Below, in pieces: positions 16,398 to 23,729 of a DNA stretch of 37,298 nucleotides. Positions within the stretch are counted from its first letter, which is position 1; each line of letters opens with the position of its first letter. The DNA comes from an uncultured Pseudoxanthomonas sp. GTDB taxonomy: Bacteria; Pseudomonadota; Gammaproteobacteria; Xanthomonadales; Xanthomonadaceae. The DNA lies in NCBI RefSeq assembly GCF_946886695.1, contig NZ_CAMPJD010000048.1, positions 1 through 37,298 on the forward strand, written 5' to 3'. The position numbers and the translations under genes are program-made. The notes under the pieces are model-generated. The model made no database searches. It had not been told where the DNA came from and was given only the letters and a program-made list of their open reading frames with translations.

Positions 16398-17407
16398 ATA
16401 TCTCTGCACTGCCACGTGATCTGCTGGGACGGCCGTTACACGACCTGCGCCTGTCGGTCATCGATGCCTGCAATTTCCGGTGCGGCTACTGCATGCCGGC
16501 CGACCGCGTGCCCGAAGACTACGGTACCGACGCCTCGCAGCGGCTTTCCTTCGACGAAATCGAAACGCTGGTCCGCGCCTTCGCACGGCTCGGCGTGCGC
16601 AAGCTTCGGTTGACCGGCGGCGAGCCGCTGCTGCGCAAGCGGTTGCCCGAGCTGGTACGGCGCCTGGCGGGCATCGCCGGACTTGAAGACATCGCGCTGA
16701 CCACCAACGGTATGTTGCTGGCGACACAGGCGCGTGCGCTGCACGATGCGGGCCTGCAGCGGATCACGGTCAGTCTGGATGCATTGGACCCCGAAGTGTT
16801 TGCCGATATGTCGGGGCGACGCGGGCAGGTAGGCGATGTGCTGGCCGGTATCGAGGCGGCCACGGCGGCCGGGTTCACCCACCTCAAGATCAACGCCGTC
16901 GTCCAGCGTGGCGTCAACGAAGCGCAGGTGCTGCCGCTGGTCGAACGCTTCCGCGGCACGGGACACGTGGTGCGTTTCATCGAATTCATGGATGTCGGCG
17001 ACAGCAACGATTGGCGTCGCGACCGGATGGTTCCGTCCTCCGTGCTGCGCGATCGGATCGGCGCGCGCTGGCCGCTGCATGCGCTGCAGGCGGACTATCG
17101 CGGCGAAGTGGCCGAACGCTATGCCTTCGACGACGGGGGCGGTGAAGTCGGCTTCGTCAGCTCCGTCAGTACCCCGTTCTGCGGCGACTGCCACCGGGCA
17201 CGCGTGTCGGCCGATGGCCGGCTCTTCACCTGCCTGTTCGCCTCGGAAGGCGCCGACCTGCGCGCGGTGGTGGGGCAGGGCGAGGAGGCGTTGGCTGCGC
17301 ACGTCGCCAGCCTGTGGAACGCGCGCGGCGACCGCTACAGCGAACTTCGCGGCAGCCCGGAAGTGCGGGACCGGCGGCGCGTCGAGATGTATCTTATCGG
17401 CGGTTGA
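16394..17407 (+). CDS. moaA: GTP 3',8-cyclase MoaA
   Basis: MoaA is the radical SAM enzyme that converts GTP to 3',8-cyclo-GTP, the first step of molybdenum cofactor synthesis. The start is the GTG at 16394, overlapping the preceding stop as GTGA, and the protein has 337 residues. The radical SAM cluster cysteines are Cys26, Cys30 and Cys33 (CNFRCGYC). The second, substrate-binding 4Fe-4S cluster uses Cys263, Cys266 and Cys280. LTGGEPLL is the SAM-binding GGE motif, and the protein ends in the conserved Gly-Gly tail (YLIGG). moaC, moaD and moaE follow. The overlap with the upstream gene leaves no room for a molybdenum-cofactor riboswitch. Confidence 0.97.
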   Translation: MNISALPRDLLGRPLHDLRLSVIDACNFRCGYCMPADRVPEDYGTDASQRLSFDEIETLVRAFARLGVRKLRLTGGEPLLRKRLPELVRRLAGIAGLEDIALTTNGMLLATQARALHDAGLQRITVSLDALDPEVFADMSGRRGQVGDVLAGIEAATAAGFTHLKINAVVQRGVNEAQVLPLVERFRGTGHVVRFIEFMDVGDSNDWRRDRMVPSSVLRDRIGARWPLHALQADYRGEVAERYAFDDGGGEVGFVSSVSTPFCGDCHRARVSADGRLFTCLFASEGADLRAVVGQGEEALAAHVASLWNARGDRYSELRGSPEVRDRRRVEMYLIGG

Positions 17408-17422
17408 ATCCCCAGGATCCGC

Positions 17423-17905
17423 ATGCCCCGCAAAGCCCTGACCCATCTGGACGCCGACGGCAGACCCGCGATGGTGGATGTATCCGGCAAGGAAGCCACC
17501 GCGCGCGAAGCGCGAGCCACCTGCCGCGTACGCTTCCCGGCGGAGGTCGCACGCCAGCTCAGGCAGAATCGCTTGCGCAGCGCGAAGGGCGGCATTGTCG
17601 ACACCGCCATCATCGCCGGCACGATGGCCGTGAAGCGCACCCACGAGCTGATCCCGTTCTGCCATCCGCTGCCGATCGACGGTTGCCGGTTGACCGTGGA
17701 CTGGGACGGCGAGTCCACGCTGCGCATCGATTGCCACGTGCGCACCGTCCACCGGACCGGCGTGGAGATGGAGGCACTCACCGGCGCCACGATTGCCGCG
17801 CTGACGGTCTATGACATGTGCAAGGCGTTGTCGCATGCCATCGTGCTGGGTCCCGCGAAGCTGGTGGGCAAGCGGGGCGGCAAGCACGACGTGGGAAGGA
17901 TCTGA
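17423..17905 (+). CDS. moaC: Cyclic pyranopterin monophosphate synthase MoaC
   Basis: MoaC turns the MoaA product 3',8-cyclo-GTP into cyclic pyranopterin monophosphate in the cytosol. The protein has 160 residues, the family length. Conserved segments are [14 protein letters not shown] at the N-terminus, [35 protein letters not shown] and the C-terminal KLVGKRGGK, which together hold the active site at the subunit interface. The gene starts 15 nt after moaA, and its TGA overlaps the moaD ATG by one base. Confidence 0.98.
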   Translation: MPRKALTHLDADGRPAMVDVSGKEATAREARATCRVRFPAEVARQLRQNRLRSAKGGIVDTAIIAGTMAVKRTHELIPFCHPLPIDGCRLTVDWDGESTLRIDCHVRTVHRTGVEMEALTGATIAALTVYDMCKALSHAIVLGPAKLVGKRGGKHDVGRI

Positions 17906-18147
17906 TGGTCACCGTGACATTGCTCTATTTCGCCAGCCTGCGCGAGCGCGCAGGCGCTGCCAGCGAGACGGTCGATACCAGCGCCCACGATCTCGCCGGG
18001 CTCTATGCCGAAGTGCAGGCACGGCATGGCATCGCCTGGCCGCGCGAACATCTGCGGGTGGCGATGAATGGCGAGTTCGTCCACTGGCGTGATGCGCCCA
18101 CGGAGGGCAGTGAGATCGCCTTCATTCCCCCGGTGAGTGGAGGCTGA
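17905..18147 (+). CDS. moaD: Molybdopterin synthase small subunit MoaD
   Basis: MoaD is the ubiquitin-like sulfur carrier of molybdopterin synthase. It has 80 residues and ends in FIPPVSGG, whose C-terminal Gly-Gly is adenylated by MoeB and then carries the thiocarboxylate. The beginning VTLLYFASLRERAG is typical. The ATG at 17905 overlaps the moaC stop (TGATG), and moaE starts two bases after its own stop, consistent with coupled synthesis of the two subunits. Confidence 0.95.
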   Translation: MVTVTLLYFASLRERAGAASETVDTSAHDLAGLYAEVQARHGIAWPREHLRVAMNGEFVHWRDAPTEGSEIAFIPPVSGG

Positions 18148-18149
18148 GG

Positions 18150-18578
18150 ATGCACAGTTTCCGACTCTCCGAGGTTCCACTTGACGTGCCCACACTGCGC
18201 GGATCCCTCCTCGATGCGCGCGCCGGCGGATATGCCAGCTTCGAGGGATGGGTGCGCGATCATCATGCCGGGCGAGCGGTGGATGGCCTCGACTATGAAG
18301 CCTATGCAGCCTTGGCGGAGATCGAGGGTGGGCGCATCCTGGCCGAAGCGATGACGCGGTTCGATGTGGTGGCGGCGAGCTGCGTGCATCGCGTGGGCAC
18401 GCTGGCCATCGGGGACCTGGCCGTATGGGTGGGTGTGAGCGCCGCGCATCGCGGTGCGGCGTTCGACGCCTGCCGCTACATCATCGATGAAGTGAAACAG
18501 CGCGTGCCCATCTGGAAGCGGGAGCATTACCGCGAGGGCGATGCGGACTGGCTGCATCCGATGGGGGATGGGCCTTGA
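18150..18578 (+). CDS. moaE: Molybdopterin synthase catalytic subunit MoaE
   Basis: MoaE forms the heterotetramer with MoaD that inserts two sulfurs into cyclic pyranopterin monophosphate to give molybdopterin. At 142 residues it has the family length. Recognisable segments are GGYASFEGWVRDHHAGR, LDYEAYAALAE, the HRVGTLAIGDLAVWVGVSAAHR core and the catalytic VPIWKREHY with its conserved lysine. The stop overlaps the TTG start of the beta-propeller gene (TTGA). Confidence 0.96.
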   Translation: MHSFRLSEVPLDVPTLRGSLLDARAGGYASFEGWVRDHHAGRAVDGLDYEAYAALAEIEGGRILAEAMTRFDVVAASCVHRVGTLAIGDLAVWVGVSAAHRGAAFDACRYIIDEVKQRVPIWKREHYREGDADWLHPMGDGP

Positions 18579-19597
18579 GTACGCTGCACACTGTTCTTCT
18601 TTCTGCGGGCCTGGCCGCGGTCACCTGTCTCGCTGCGCAGGTCGGCCACGCGGCGGAACTTCTTGTCGGCAACAAGTCCGCGGATACCGTCTGGCGCCTG
18701 TCGTTGCGCGACGGGCGCAGGATCGGCGAGTTCCGCACCGGCGCGGCGCCGCACGAAATCGCAGTGGCGCCGGATGGCGGTCTCGCCGTGGTGACGAATT
18801 ACGGTGCAGCGGAATCCGGCAACTCGCTTTCGGTGCTGGACCTGCGGGACGGCAAGCCAACGCGCTCCATCGATCTTGGACAGCACAGCGCCCCGCACGG
18901 GCTCCGTTTCCTGCCGGACGGCCGTCGGGTACTGGTCACCACCGAAGGATCCGCCAGCCTGCTCGTGGTCGACGTGGCGAGCGGCGAGATCGAGCGCGAG
19001 GTCGAGGTGGGAGGTGGCACCGGACACATGGTGGCGGTGTCGCCGGACGGGCATGTGGCCTATCTCACCAAGATCCAGGCCGGCACACTGAGCCGCATCG
19101 ATCTGCAGACGGGTGTGAAGACCGTGGAGCGGCCTGCCGGGAAAGGCGCGGAGGGTGTCGCGGTCCGCCCCGATGGCGCCGAAGTCTGGGTGACCAACCG
19201 CGAGGACGGCACCATCACCGTGCACGACCCCCGGACGCTGGTCGTCAAGCGGCGCATGAGCAGCAAGGGTTTCCCCATTCGGGTCGTGTTCTCGCCCGAT
19301 GGCGCACTGGCGTTCGTCACCAACGCACGGGCGGCGACACTGGCCGTATTCAACACGCGCACCAGGGTGCCGGTGGCCTCCCTGTCGTTGTCGCGCGAGG
19401 ACATGACCTATCAGCCCACGATGCTGGGCAGTGCGGCGTTGCCGATCGGGATTGCCGTCGCGGCGGACCGTCCGCGTGCCTATGTCGCGATCAGTGGCGG
19501 CGACAGGATCGCGGTGATCGACACGCAGCGCTGGCAGGTGGTCGACTATTGGGTCACCGGCCGCGAACCGGATGCGCTGGGCATCGTCGCGGATTAG
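18575..19597 (+). CDS. Exported YncE-like (YVTN) beta-propeller protein
   Basis: A 340-residue protein with an N-terminal signal sequence (hydrophobic VLLSAGLAAVTCLAAQ, likely cleavage after GHA) and repeated YVTN/lactonase-type blades such as APHEIAVAPDGGLAVVTNYG and PHGLRFLPDGRRVLVTTEG, so a periplasmic beta-propeller. The start is TTG at 18575, overlapping the moaE stop. No ATG lies in frame near it, and the signal peptide begins directly after. Catalytic residues cannot be assigned; relatives include YncE and domains of nitrite or quinohemoprotein enzymes. Sitting at the end of a molybdopterin operon, it could be linked to a periplasmic molybdoenzyme, but that is inference. Confidence 0.82.
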   Translation: MSTLHTVLLSAGLAAVTCLAAQVGHAAELLVGNKSADTVWRLSLRDGRRIGEFRTGAAPHEIAVAPDGGLAVVTNYGAAESGNSLSVLDLRDGKPTRSIDLGQHSAPHGLRFLPDGRRVLVTTEGSASLLVVDVASGEIEREVEVGGGTGHMVAVSPDGHVAYLTKIQAGTLSRIDLQTGVKTVERPAGKGAEGVAVRPDGAEVWVTNREDGTITVHDPRTLVVKRRMSSKGFPIRVVFSPDGALAFVTNARAATLAVFNTRTRVPVASLSLSREDMTYQPTMLGSAALPIGIAVAADRPRAYVAISGGDRIAVIDTQRWQVVDYWVTGREPDALGIVAD

Positions 19598-19632
19598 GGA
19601 GCGATTCCCCGGTATCGCATGCCCGAAAAGGC

Positions 19633-19740
19633 GGTGACCCCGCCGGCTGGCCTCGGCGCCCGCGTCAGTCGATACCGTTGCTGCCTTCCGGCCCTGGCGG
19701 AGTTTTCAACCTAGCGTCGCGAGGGGCCGACGGGGCCACC
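19633..19740 (-). ncRNA. ffs: Signal recognition particle RNA, small bacterial (4.5S) type
   Basis: On the minus strand the conserved Ffh-binding hairpin is visible: GCCAGGGCCGGAAGGCAGCA, closely matching the GGTCCGGAAGGAAGCAGCC hairpin of Escherichia coli 4.5S RNA. The ends pair: GGTGGCCCCG at the 5' side (from 19740) with CGGGGTCACC at the 3' side (to 19633), one G-U included. The length of about 108 nt fits. CCTTTT just after the 3' side may be the terminator. It lies downstream of tRNA-Ser(GGA) and upstream of dnaX on the other strand. The exact ends are inferred from pairing. Confidence 0.9.
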
Positions 19741-19744
19741 ATAG

Positions 19745-19769
19745 AAAACGAAACCGCGCTCGGGCGCGG
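19745..19769 (-). terminator. Terminator of tRNA-Ser(GGA), next to the ffs 5' end
   Basis: On the minus strand CCGCGC, loop CCGA and GCGCGG (19769-19754) are followed by TTTCGTTTT. It ends a few bases before the SRP RNA, so the ffs promoter must overlap it. Confidence 0.5.
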
Positions 19770-19779
19770 CTGCGTCGTT

Positions 19780-19799
19780 CATCCCGATAGCTCGGGATG
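19780..19799. repeat. Inverted repeat downstream of tRNA-Ser(GGA)
   Basis: CATCCCGA (19780-19787) and TCGGGATG (19792-19799) form an 8-bp perfect stem with a 4-nt loop just past the tRNA 3' end; it may aid tRNA 3' processing or termination. Confidence 0.6.
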
Positions 19800-19807
19800 G
19801 ATGAATC

Positions 19808-19900
19808 TGGCGGAGAGAGGGGGATTCGAACCCCCGAAGCGCGGTTTAGACGCTTACACACTTTCCAGGCGTGCTCCTTCAACCACTCGGACACCTCTCC
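19808..19900 (-). tRNA. tRNA-Ser (anticodon GGA)
   Basis: On the minus strand GGAGAGG pairs with TCTCTCC (one G-U). The anticodon region is CACGCCTGGAAAGTGTG with GGA. A long variable arm (AAGCGTCTAAACCGCGCTT) and the T-loop GTTCGAAT follow, and CCA is encoded at 19810-19808. Class II tRNA of 93 nt. Confidence 0.96.
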
Positions 19901-19940
19901 GGGACCTGAACACAGCCATGAGCCGCTTTCAGGGCCGTGA

Positions 19941-19969
19941 ATTCTAGCCTTCGCCGAGGCCGGCCACAA
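19941..19969 (-). promoter_or_regulatory. Promoter of tRNA-Ser(GGA)
   Basis: On the minus strand TTGTGG (19969-19964) and TAGAAT (19946-19941) are 17 nt apart, about 40 nt upstream of the tRNA. Confidence 0.55.
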
Positions 19970-20019
19970 GCGAAGCCTTGCAGCATCCGCGAGCGGAGAG
20001 ACGGCGGGCGGGGGCGTGG

Positions 20020-20025
20020 CACAAT
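20020..20025 (+). promoter_or_regulatory. -10 hexamer of a possible leaderless dnaX transcript
   Basis: CACAAT ends 6 nt before the dnaX ATG, the same spacing as at yafS and kdkA. No Shine-Dalgarno sequence precedes the ATG and no clear -35 is visible. Confidence 0.4.
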
Positions 20026-20031
20026 GTCGGC

Positions 20032-21765
20032 ATGTCCTATCTAGTCCTCGCCCGCAAGTGGCGCCCCAAGCGTTTCGCCGAACTGGTGGGCCAGGAACAC
20101 GTGGTCCGGGCGCTCACCAATGCGCTGGACAGCGGCCGTGTGCACCACGCCTTCCTGTTCACCGGCACGCGCGGGGTCGGCAAGACCACCATCGCGCGCA
20201 TCTTCGCCAAGTCGCTCAACTGCGAGAAGGGCACCAGTGCCGACCCCTGCGGCGAGTGCGCGGCGTGCCTCGACATCGATGCCGGCCGCTACATCGACCT
20301 GCTGGAGATCGACGCCGCGTCGAACACCGGCGTGGACGACGTGCGCGAGGTGATCGAGAACGCGCAGTACATGCCGTCGCGCGGCAAGTTCAAGGTCTAC
20401 CTGATCGACGAAGTGCACATGCTGTCGAAGGCCGCGTTCAACGCGTTGCTGAAGACGCTGGAAGAGCCGCCGGAACACGTGAAGTTCCTGCTCGCCACGA
20501 CCGACCCGCAGAAGCTGCCGGTTACCGTGCTGTCGCGCTGCCTGCAATTCAACCTCAAGCGGCTCGACGAAGAGCAGATCCGCGGCCAGATGACGAAGAT
20601 CCTCGGCGCCGAAGGCATCGAGGCCGACGCGGGTGCCATCGCCCAGCTCGCGCTTGCCGCCGATGGGTCGCTGCGCGACGGTCTTTCATTGCTCGACCAG
20701 GCCATCGCCTATGCCGGTGGCGCGCTCCGCGAGGATGGTGTGCGCACCATGCTGGGCACGGTTGACCGGACCCAGGTCAGCGCCATGCTGGCGGCGCTGG
20801 CGCAGGGCGACGGCGAGGCATTGCTGCAGGTGGTCGCGCGGCTGGCGGACTTCTCGCCCGACTGGGCTGGCGTGCTGGATGCGGTGGCCGAAGCACTGCA
20901 TCGCATCCAGGTGCGACAGCTGGTGCCGTCGGCCGGTGTGGAAGCGGAGGGGGTCGATATCGAAGCCTTCGCCGGACAGCTGCGGCCCGAAGTGGTCCAG
21001 CTCTGGTACCAGATGGCGATCAATGGTCGTCGCGACCTGCATCTAGCGCCCAGCGGGCGCGCCGGCTTCGAGATGAGCGTGCTGCGCATGCTGGCGTTCC
21101 GTCCAGCGCAAGCAGGTGAAATGCGCGGCGATGCTCGCGCTGCGGCAACGGCCGCGCCTGGCCAGACCACGGCCCCCGCACCCACTGCCAGCCCTGCTCG
21201 CACGACACCTGCACCCGAATCCCTGGCGCAGCCGCAACAGATGGCGCGCGAAGAAGCTCCGACTCCGCCGCGCGTGGCGACACCTGTCGCCGAGGATGCG
21301 CCGCCCTGGCTTCCTGCGCAGACGAAACCGTCACCCGCCACGGTGGCCGCCCCGTCCATGCCGGCGGACATCGGCATCACCGACGCCGAGACGTGGCTGC
21401 ACTTCGCCGGCAGCTGCGGACTGAAGGGCGTCGGCAAGCAACTGGTCGACAATGTCGCGTTCGCGGGCTACGCGAATGGCACGCTGACGCTGGCGCTGGA
21501 CAGCGGCTTCGACTACCTGCGCTCCGAGCGCACGCTCGGCGAGCTGGCCGACGCCATCGCCAGTCGTTACGGCGTGGCTCCCCGTCTCGCATTCGCCGCA
21601 ACGGCGAACGATGCCGAAACGCTGAAGGAGCGCAGCCATCGGCAACGCGACGAACGCCAGAGCGAGGCCGAAGAAACCTTCATGAATCATCCGGACGTAC
21701 GGCAGCTGATGCAGCAGCATGGCGCCAGGCTCGTCCCGGACTCCATCCGACCTTACGAAGAGTGA
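20032..21765 (+). CDS. dnaX: DNA polymerase III tau subunit (DnaX)
   Basis: DnaX forms the clamp-loader core that opens and loads the beta sliding clamp and ties the polymerases together. The ATG at 20032 gives 577 residues starting [15 protein letters not shown]; the open frame upstream is not DnaX-like. Walker [10 protein letters not shown] is at residues 45-53, the zinc cysteines are Cys64, Cys73, Cys76 and Cys79, and [11 protein letters not shown] is the Walker B. The SRC motif in [10 protein letters not shown] holds the arginine finger. A Pro/Ala-rich linker around residues 365-440 leads to a C-terminal domain that in tau contacts DnaB and the polymerase. No A AAA AAG-type slippery run is visible near the gamma boundary. 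dnaX-ybaB-recR is the standard order. Confidence 0.97.
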   Translation: MSYLVLARKWRPKRFAELVGQEHVVRALTNALDSGRVHHAFLFTGTRGVGKTTIARIFAKSLNCEKGTSADPCGECAACLDIDAGRYIDLLEIDAASNTGVDDVREVIENAQYMPSRGKFKVYLIDEVHMLSKAAFNALLKTLEEPPEHVKFLLATTDPQKLPVTVLSRCLQFNLKRLDEEQIRGQMTKILGAEGIEADAGAIAQLALAADGSLRDGLSLLDQAIAYAGGALREDGVRTMLGTVDRTQVSAMLAALAQGDGEALLQVVARLADFSPDWAGVLDAVAEALHRIQVRQLVPSAGVEAEGVDIEAFAGQLRPEVVQLWYQMAINGRRDLHLAPSGRAGFEMSVLRMLAFRPAQAGEMRGDARAAATAAPGQTTAPAPTASPARTTPAPESLAQPQQMAREEAPTPPRVATPVAEDAPPWLPAQTKPSPATVAAPSMPADIGITDAETWLHFAGSCGLKGVGKQLVDNVAFAGYANGTLTLALDSGFDYLRSERTLGELADAIASRYGVAPRLAFAATANDAETLKERSHRQRDERQSEAEETFMNHPDVRQLMQQHGARLVPDSIRPYEE

Positions 21766-21772
21766 TCACGAC

Positions 21773-22093
21773 ATGCGTGGAAACATCGCCCAACTGATGC
21801 AGCAGGCGCAGAAGATGCAGGAGAACCTGCAGCGCGCCCAGGAAGAACTCGCCAAGCTCGAAGTGACCGGCAATGCCGGCGGCGGCATGGTCAGCGTGAC
21901 CCTGACCGGCGCCAAGGAATGCCGGAAAGTACGCATCGATCCCTCGTTGCTGTCCGATGCGGAGATGCTGGAAGACCTGATCGCGGCTGCGTTCAATGAT
22001 GCGTCCAACAAGGTCGATGCCGAATCCAAGACGCGCATGGGCGCAGCGACGTCCGGCATGCCGCTGCCGCCGGGCATGAAGCTGCCGTTCTGA
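21773..22093 (+). CDS. ybaB: YbaB/EbfC family nucleoid-associated protein
   Basis: A 106-residue DNA-binding dimer that associates with the nucleoid; the family is nearly always encoded between dnaX and recR, as here. The ATG at 21773 gives [20 protein letters not shown], the start typical of the family, followed by an acidic helix, the [21 protein letters not shown] strand region and a Met/Pro-rich C-terminus. It starts 7 nt after dnaX, so it is very probably cotranscribed and translationally coupled. Confidence 0.96.
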   Translation: MRGNIAQLMQQAQKMQENLQRAQEELAKLEVTGNAGGGMVSVTLTGAKECRKVRIDPSLLSDAEMLEDLIAAAFNDASNKVDAESKTRMGAATSGMPLPPGMKLPF

Positions 22094-22142
22094 TGTTCGC
22101 CCGTGGTCGGCCTGTGCGGGGAACCCGCCATCGCCGGTCCCG

Positions 22143-22748
22143 ATGACGATCATGTCCAGTCCGCTGCTCGAACAGCTCATCGAGTCGCTGCGCGTCCTGC
22201 CAGGAGTCGGGCAGAAGACGGCGCAGCGCATGGCCTACCACCTGCTCGACCGCGAGCGGGACGGGGGCAAGCGTCTGGCCGGCGTGCTTGCCGAGGCGCT
22301 GGACCATATCGGTCATTGCGCGCAGTGCCGCGATTTCACCGAGGGCGAGATCTGCACGCTCTGCGCGAGTGGCAGTCGCGACCGTCACCAGTTGTGTGTG
22401 GTGGAGTCGCCTTCGGATCGTCTGGCGATCGAACAGGCGACGGGATACCGCGGTGTCTACTTCGTCCTGCACGGCCGGTTGTCGCCATTGGACGGCATCG
22501 GACCGCGCGAGCTGGGGCTGGACGCACTGTCGTCGCGGTTGGCGCAGGGCGAGGTCACCGAGCTGATCATCGCCACCAATCCCACCGTCGAAGGTGAAGC
22601 CACGGCCCATTACCTGGCGCAGCTGGCGCGGCAGCAGGGCGTGCGTCCGAGCAGGCTTGCCCATGGCGTACCGCTGGGCGGCGAACTGGAATACGTCGAC
22701 CGCGGCACGCTGGCGCATGCGTTCGGCGGCCGCAGTGAAATGACCTGA
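22143..22748 (+). CDS. recR: Recombination mediator protein RecR
   Basis: RecR works with RecF and RecO to load RecA on single-stranded gaps. The protein has 201 residues from the ATG at 22143; a second ATG at 22152 would remove three. Visible in order: the helix-hairpin-helix [20 protein letters not shown], the C4 zinc finger [16 protein letters not shown], and the Toprim domain with [13 protein letters not shown] and [19 protein letters not shown]. The C-terminal Walker-B-like segment ends the protein. It follows ybaB by 49 nt. Confidence 0.97.
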   Translation: MTIMSSPLLEQLIESLRVLPGVGQKTAQRMAYHLLDRERDGGKRLAGVLAEALDHIGHCAQCRDFTEGEICTLCASGSRDRHQLCVVESPSDRLAIEQATGYRGVYFVLHGRLSPLDGIGPRELGLDALSSRLAQGEVTELIIATNPTVEGEATAHYLAQLARQQGVRPSRLAHGVPLGGELEYVDRGTLAHAFGGRSEMT

Positions 22749-22777
22749 CCGCACTCACACGGGGACGCGCAAACACC

Positions 22778-23131
22778 ATGACCGACACCATCTTCGCCAG
22801 GATCATCCGCCGCGAGATTCCCGCCACCATCGTCTACGAGGACGACGAGGTGCTGGGCTTCAAGGACATCGCGCCGCAGGCGCCCGTGCACGTGCTCTTC
22901 ATCCCGAAGAACGACGCCATCCCCACACTGGATGACGTGCAGCCGCACCAGGCGCACCTGATAGGCAAGCTGGCGCTGGCCGCGGCGGAGTACGCGCGTC
23001 GGGAAGGCTTTGCCGCGAATGGCTACCGGGTAGTCATGAACTGTCGCGAGGATGCAGGGCAGACGGTGTTCCACATCCACCTGCATCTGCTTGCCGGTGC
23101 GCCGCTGGGTCGTTTCGGTACGCAGGTCTGA
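22778..23131 (+). CDS. hinT: HIT family purine nucleoside phosphoramidase (HinT)
   Basis: HinT-type proteins hydrolyse nucleoside 5'-phosphoramidates such as AMP-lysine in the cytosol. The protein has 117 residues, the normal size. The catalytic histidine triad HIHLHLLAG is at residues 99-107 (His99, His101, His103), and the start TIFARIIRREIPATIVYEDD is typical. It ends the dnaX-ybaB-recR group 29 nt after recR and is followed by a strong bidirectional terminator. Its physiological substrate here cannot be told. Confidence 0.94.
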   Translation: MTDTIFARIIRREIPATIVYEDDEVLGFKDIAPQAPVHVLFIPKNDAIPTLDDVQPHQAHLIGKLALAAAEYARREGFAANGYRVVMNCREDAGQTVFHIHLHLLAGAPLGRFGTQV

Positions 23132-23156
23132 AAGACCGGCGGGTGGTGCACGCAAG

Positions 23157-23185
23157 AAAAAGCCGCTCGTTCGAGCGGCTTTTTT
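23157..23185. terminator. Bidirectional terminator between hinT and slp
   Basis: AAAAAGCCGCTCG (23157-23169) pairs with CGAGCGGCTTTTTT (23172-23185), so both strands have a GC stem followed by a T-run. It serves the two convergent operons. Confidence 0.9.
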
Positions 23186-23202
23186 CGTCTGCTGGCGAGG
23201 TG

Positions 23203-23712
23203 TTACCACCAGCCCCAACGGCCCCAGCGCGGTCCCCAGAAGGGGTCGTAGTACGGGTAGGGGCGGACCTCCACTTCGCGCACTTCCGGCCACAGATACA
23301 CCACGTCCGCCGCGACACGGGGAAGCTGGTAGTCGTAGTCGCCGATGCGCGTGCTTTCGTAGCCCTCGATCTTGCCAACGAACGTCACCTCGCGGCCCTC
23401 GGAGAACACGGCCGGGTCGTAGAAGCCCGCGCGGCACGCGATGAAGCGGCCATCGGTCGCATCCGGTGCCGACGACAGCGGCCTGCCGGTGGCGGCGAGC
23501 GGGCGCGATACAAGCTGGAAGCAGGTGCCGTTCTGGGCCGGGGTGGTACTGATGATGCGACCGCCCCAGCGCACCGGCGCGCCTACCTGCGGCGTACCGA
23601 CGGAATCCCGCGGGTTGACCGGGGTGAAGGTGCCCTGCAACGGCGCGGGTGCCGTAGCGCAGGCGGAGAGCAGCGCGGCGGCTGCGACGACAACGGCAAA
23701 GCGAAGGTTCAT
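23203..23712 (-). CDS. Slp-family outer membrane lipoprotein
   Basis: A 169-residue lipoprotein. The signal sequence ends in a lipobox LSAC with Cys18, and the residues after it (ATA) do not include an inner-membrane retention Asp, so the outer membrane is expected. The Slp domain spans about residues 25-150, with VRWGGRIISTTP, the long GKIEGYESTRIGDYDYQLPRV-type strand and VYLWPEVREVEVRPYP. The last 20 residues are strongly aromatic (Trp/Tyr/Phe in about half of positions). Slp proteins are induced by starvation or stationary phase in Escherichia coli; the exact function is unknown. It follows the transglutaminase gene by 17 nt with GGAG upstream, so it is probably the last gene of the moxR operon. 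Confidence 0.88.
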   Translation of the reverse strand: MNLRFAVVVAAAALLSACATAPAPLQGTFTPVNPRDSVGTPQVGAPVRWGGRIISTTPAQNGTCFQLVSRPLAATGRPLSSAPDATDGRFIACRAGFYDPAVFSEGREVTFVGKIEGYESTRIGDYDYQLPRVAADVVYLWPEVREVEVRPYPYYDPFWGPRWGRWGWW

Positions 23713-23729
23713 GGCCAGTCTCCAGCGGG

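Noticed and set aside
16380..16400. Molybdenum-cofactor riboswitch before moaA
   Set aside because: moaA overlaps the stop of the preceding gene, leaving no leader for a riboswitch.
20900..21300. Programmed -1 frameshift in dnaX producing a gamma subunit
   Set aside because: I saw no A AAA AAG or similar slippery run with a stem-loop between the clamp-loader core and the linker. A shorter form made by proteolysis or another slip site cannot be excluded.
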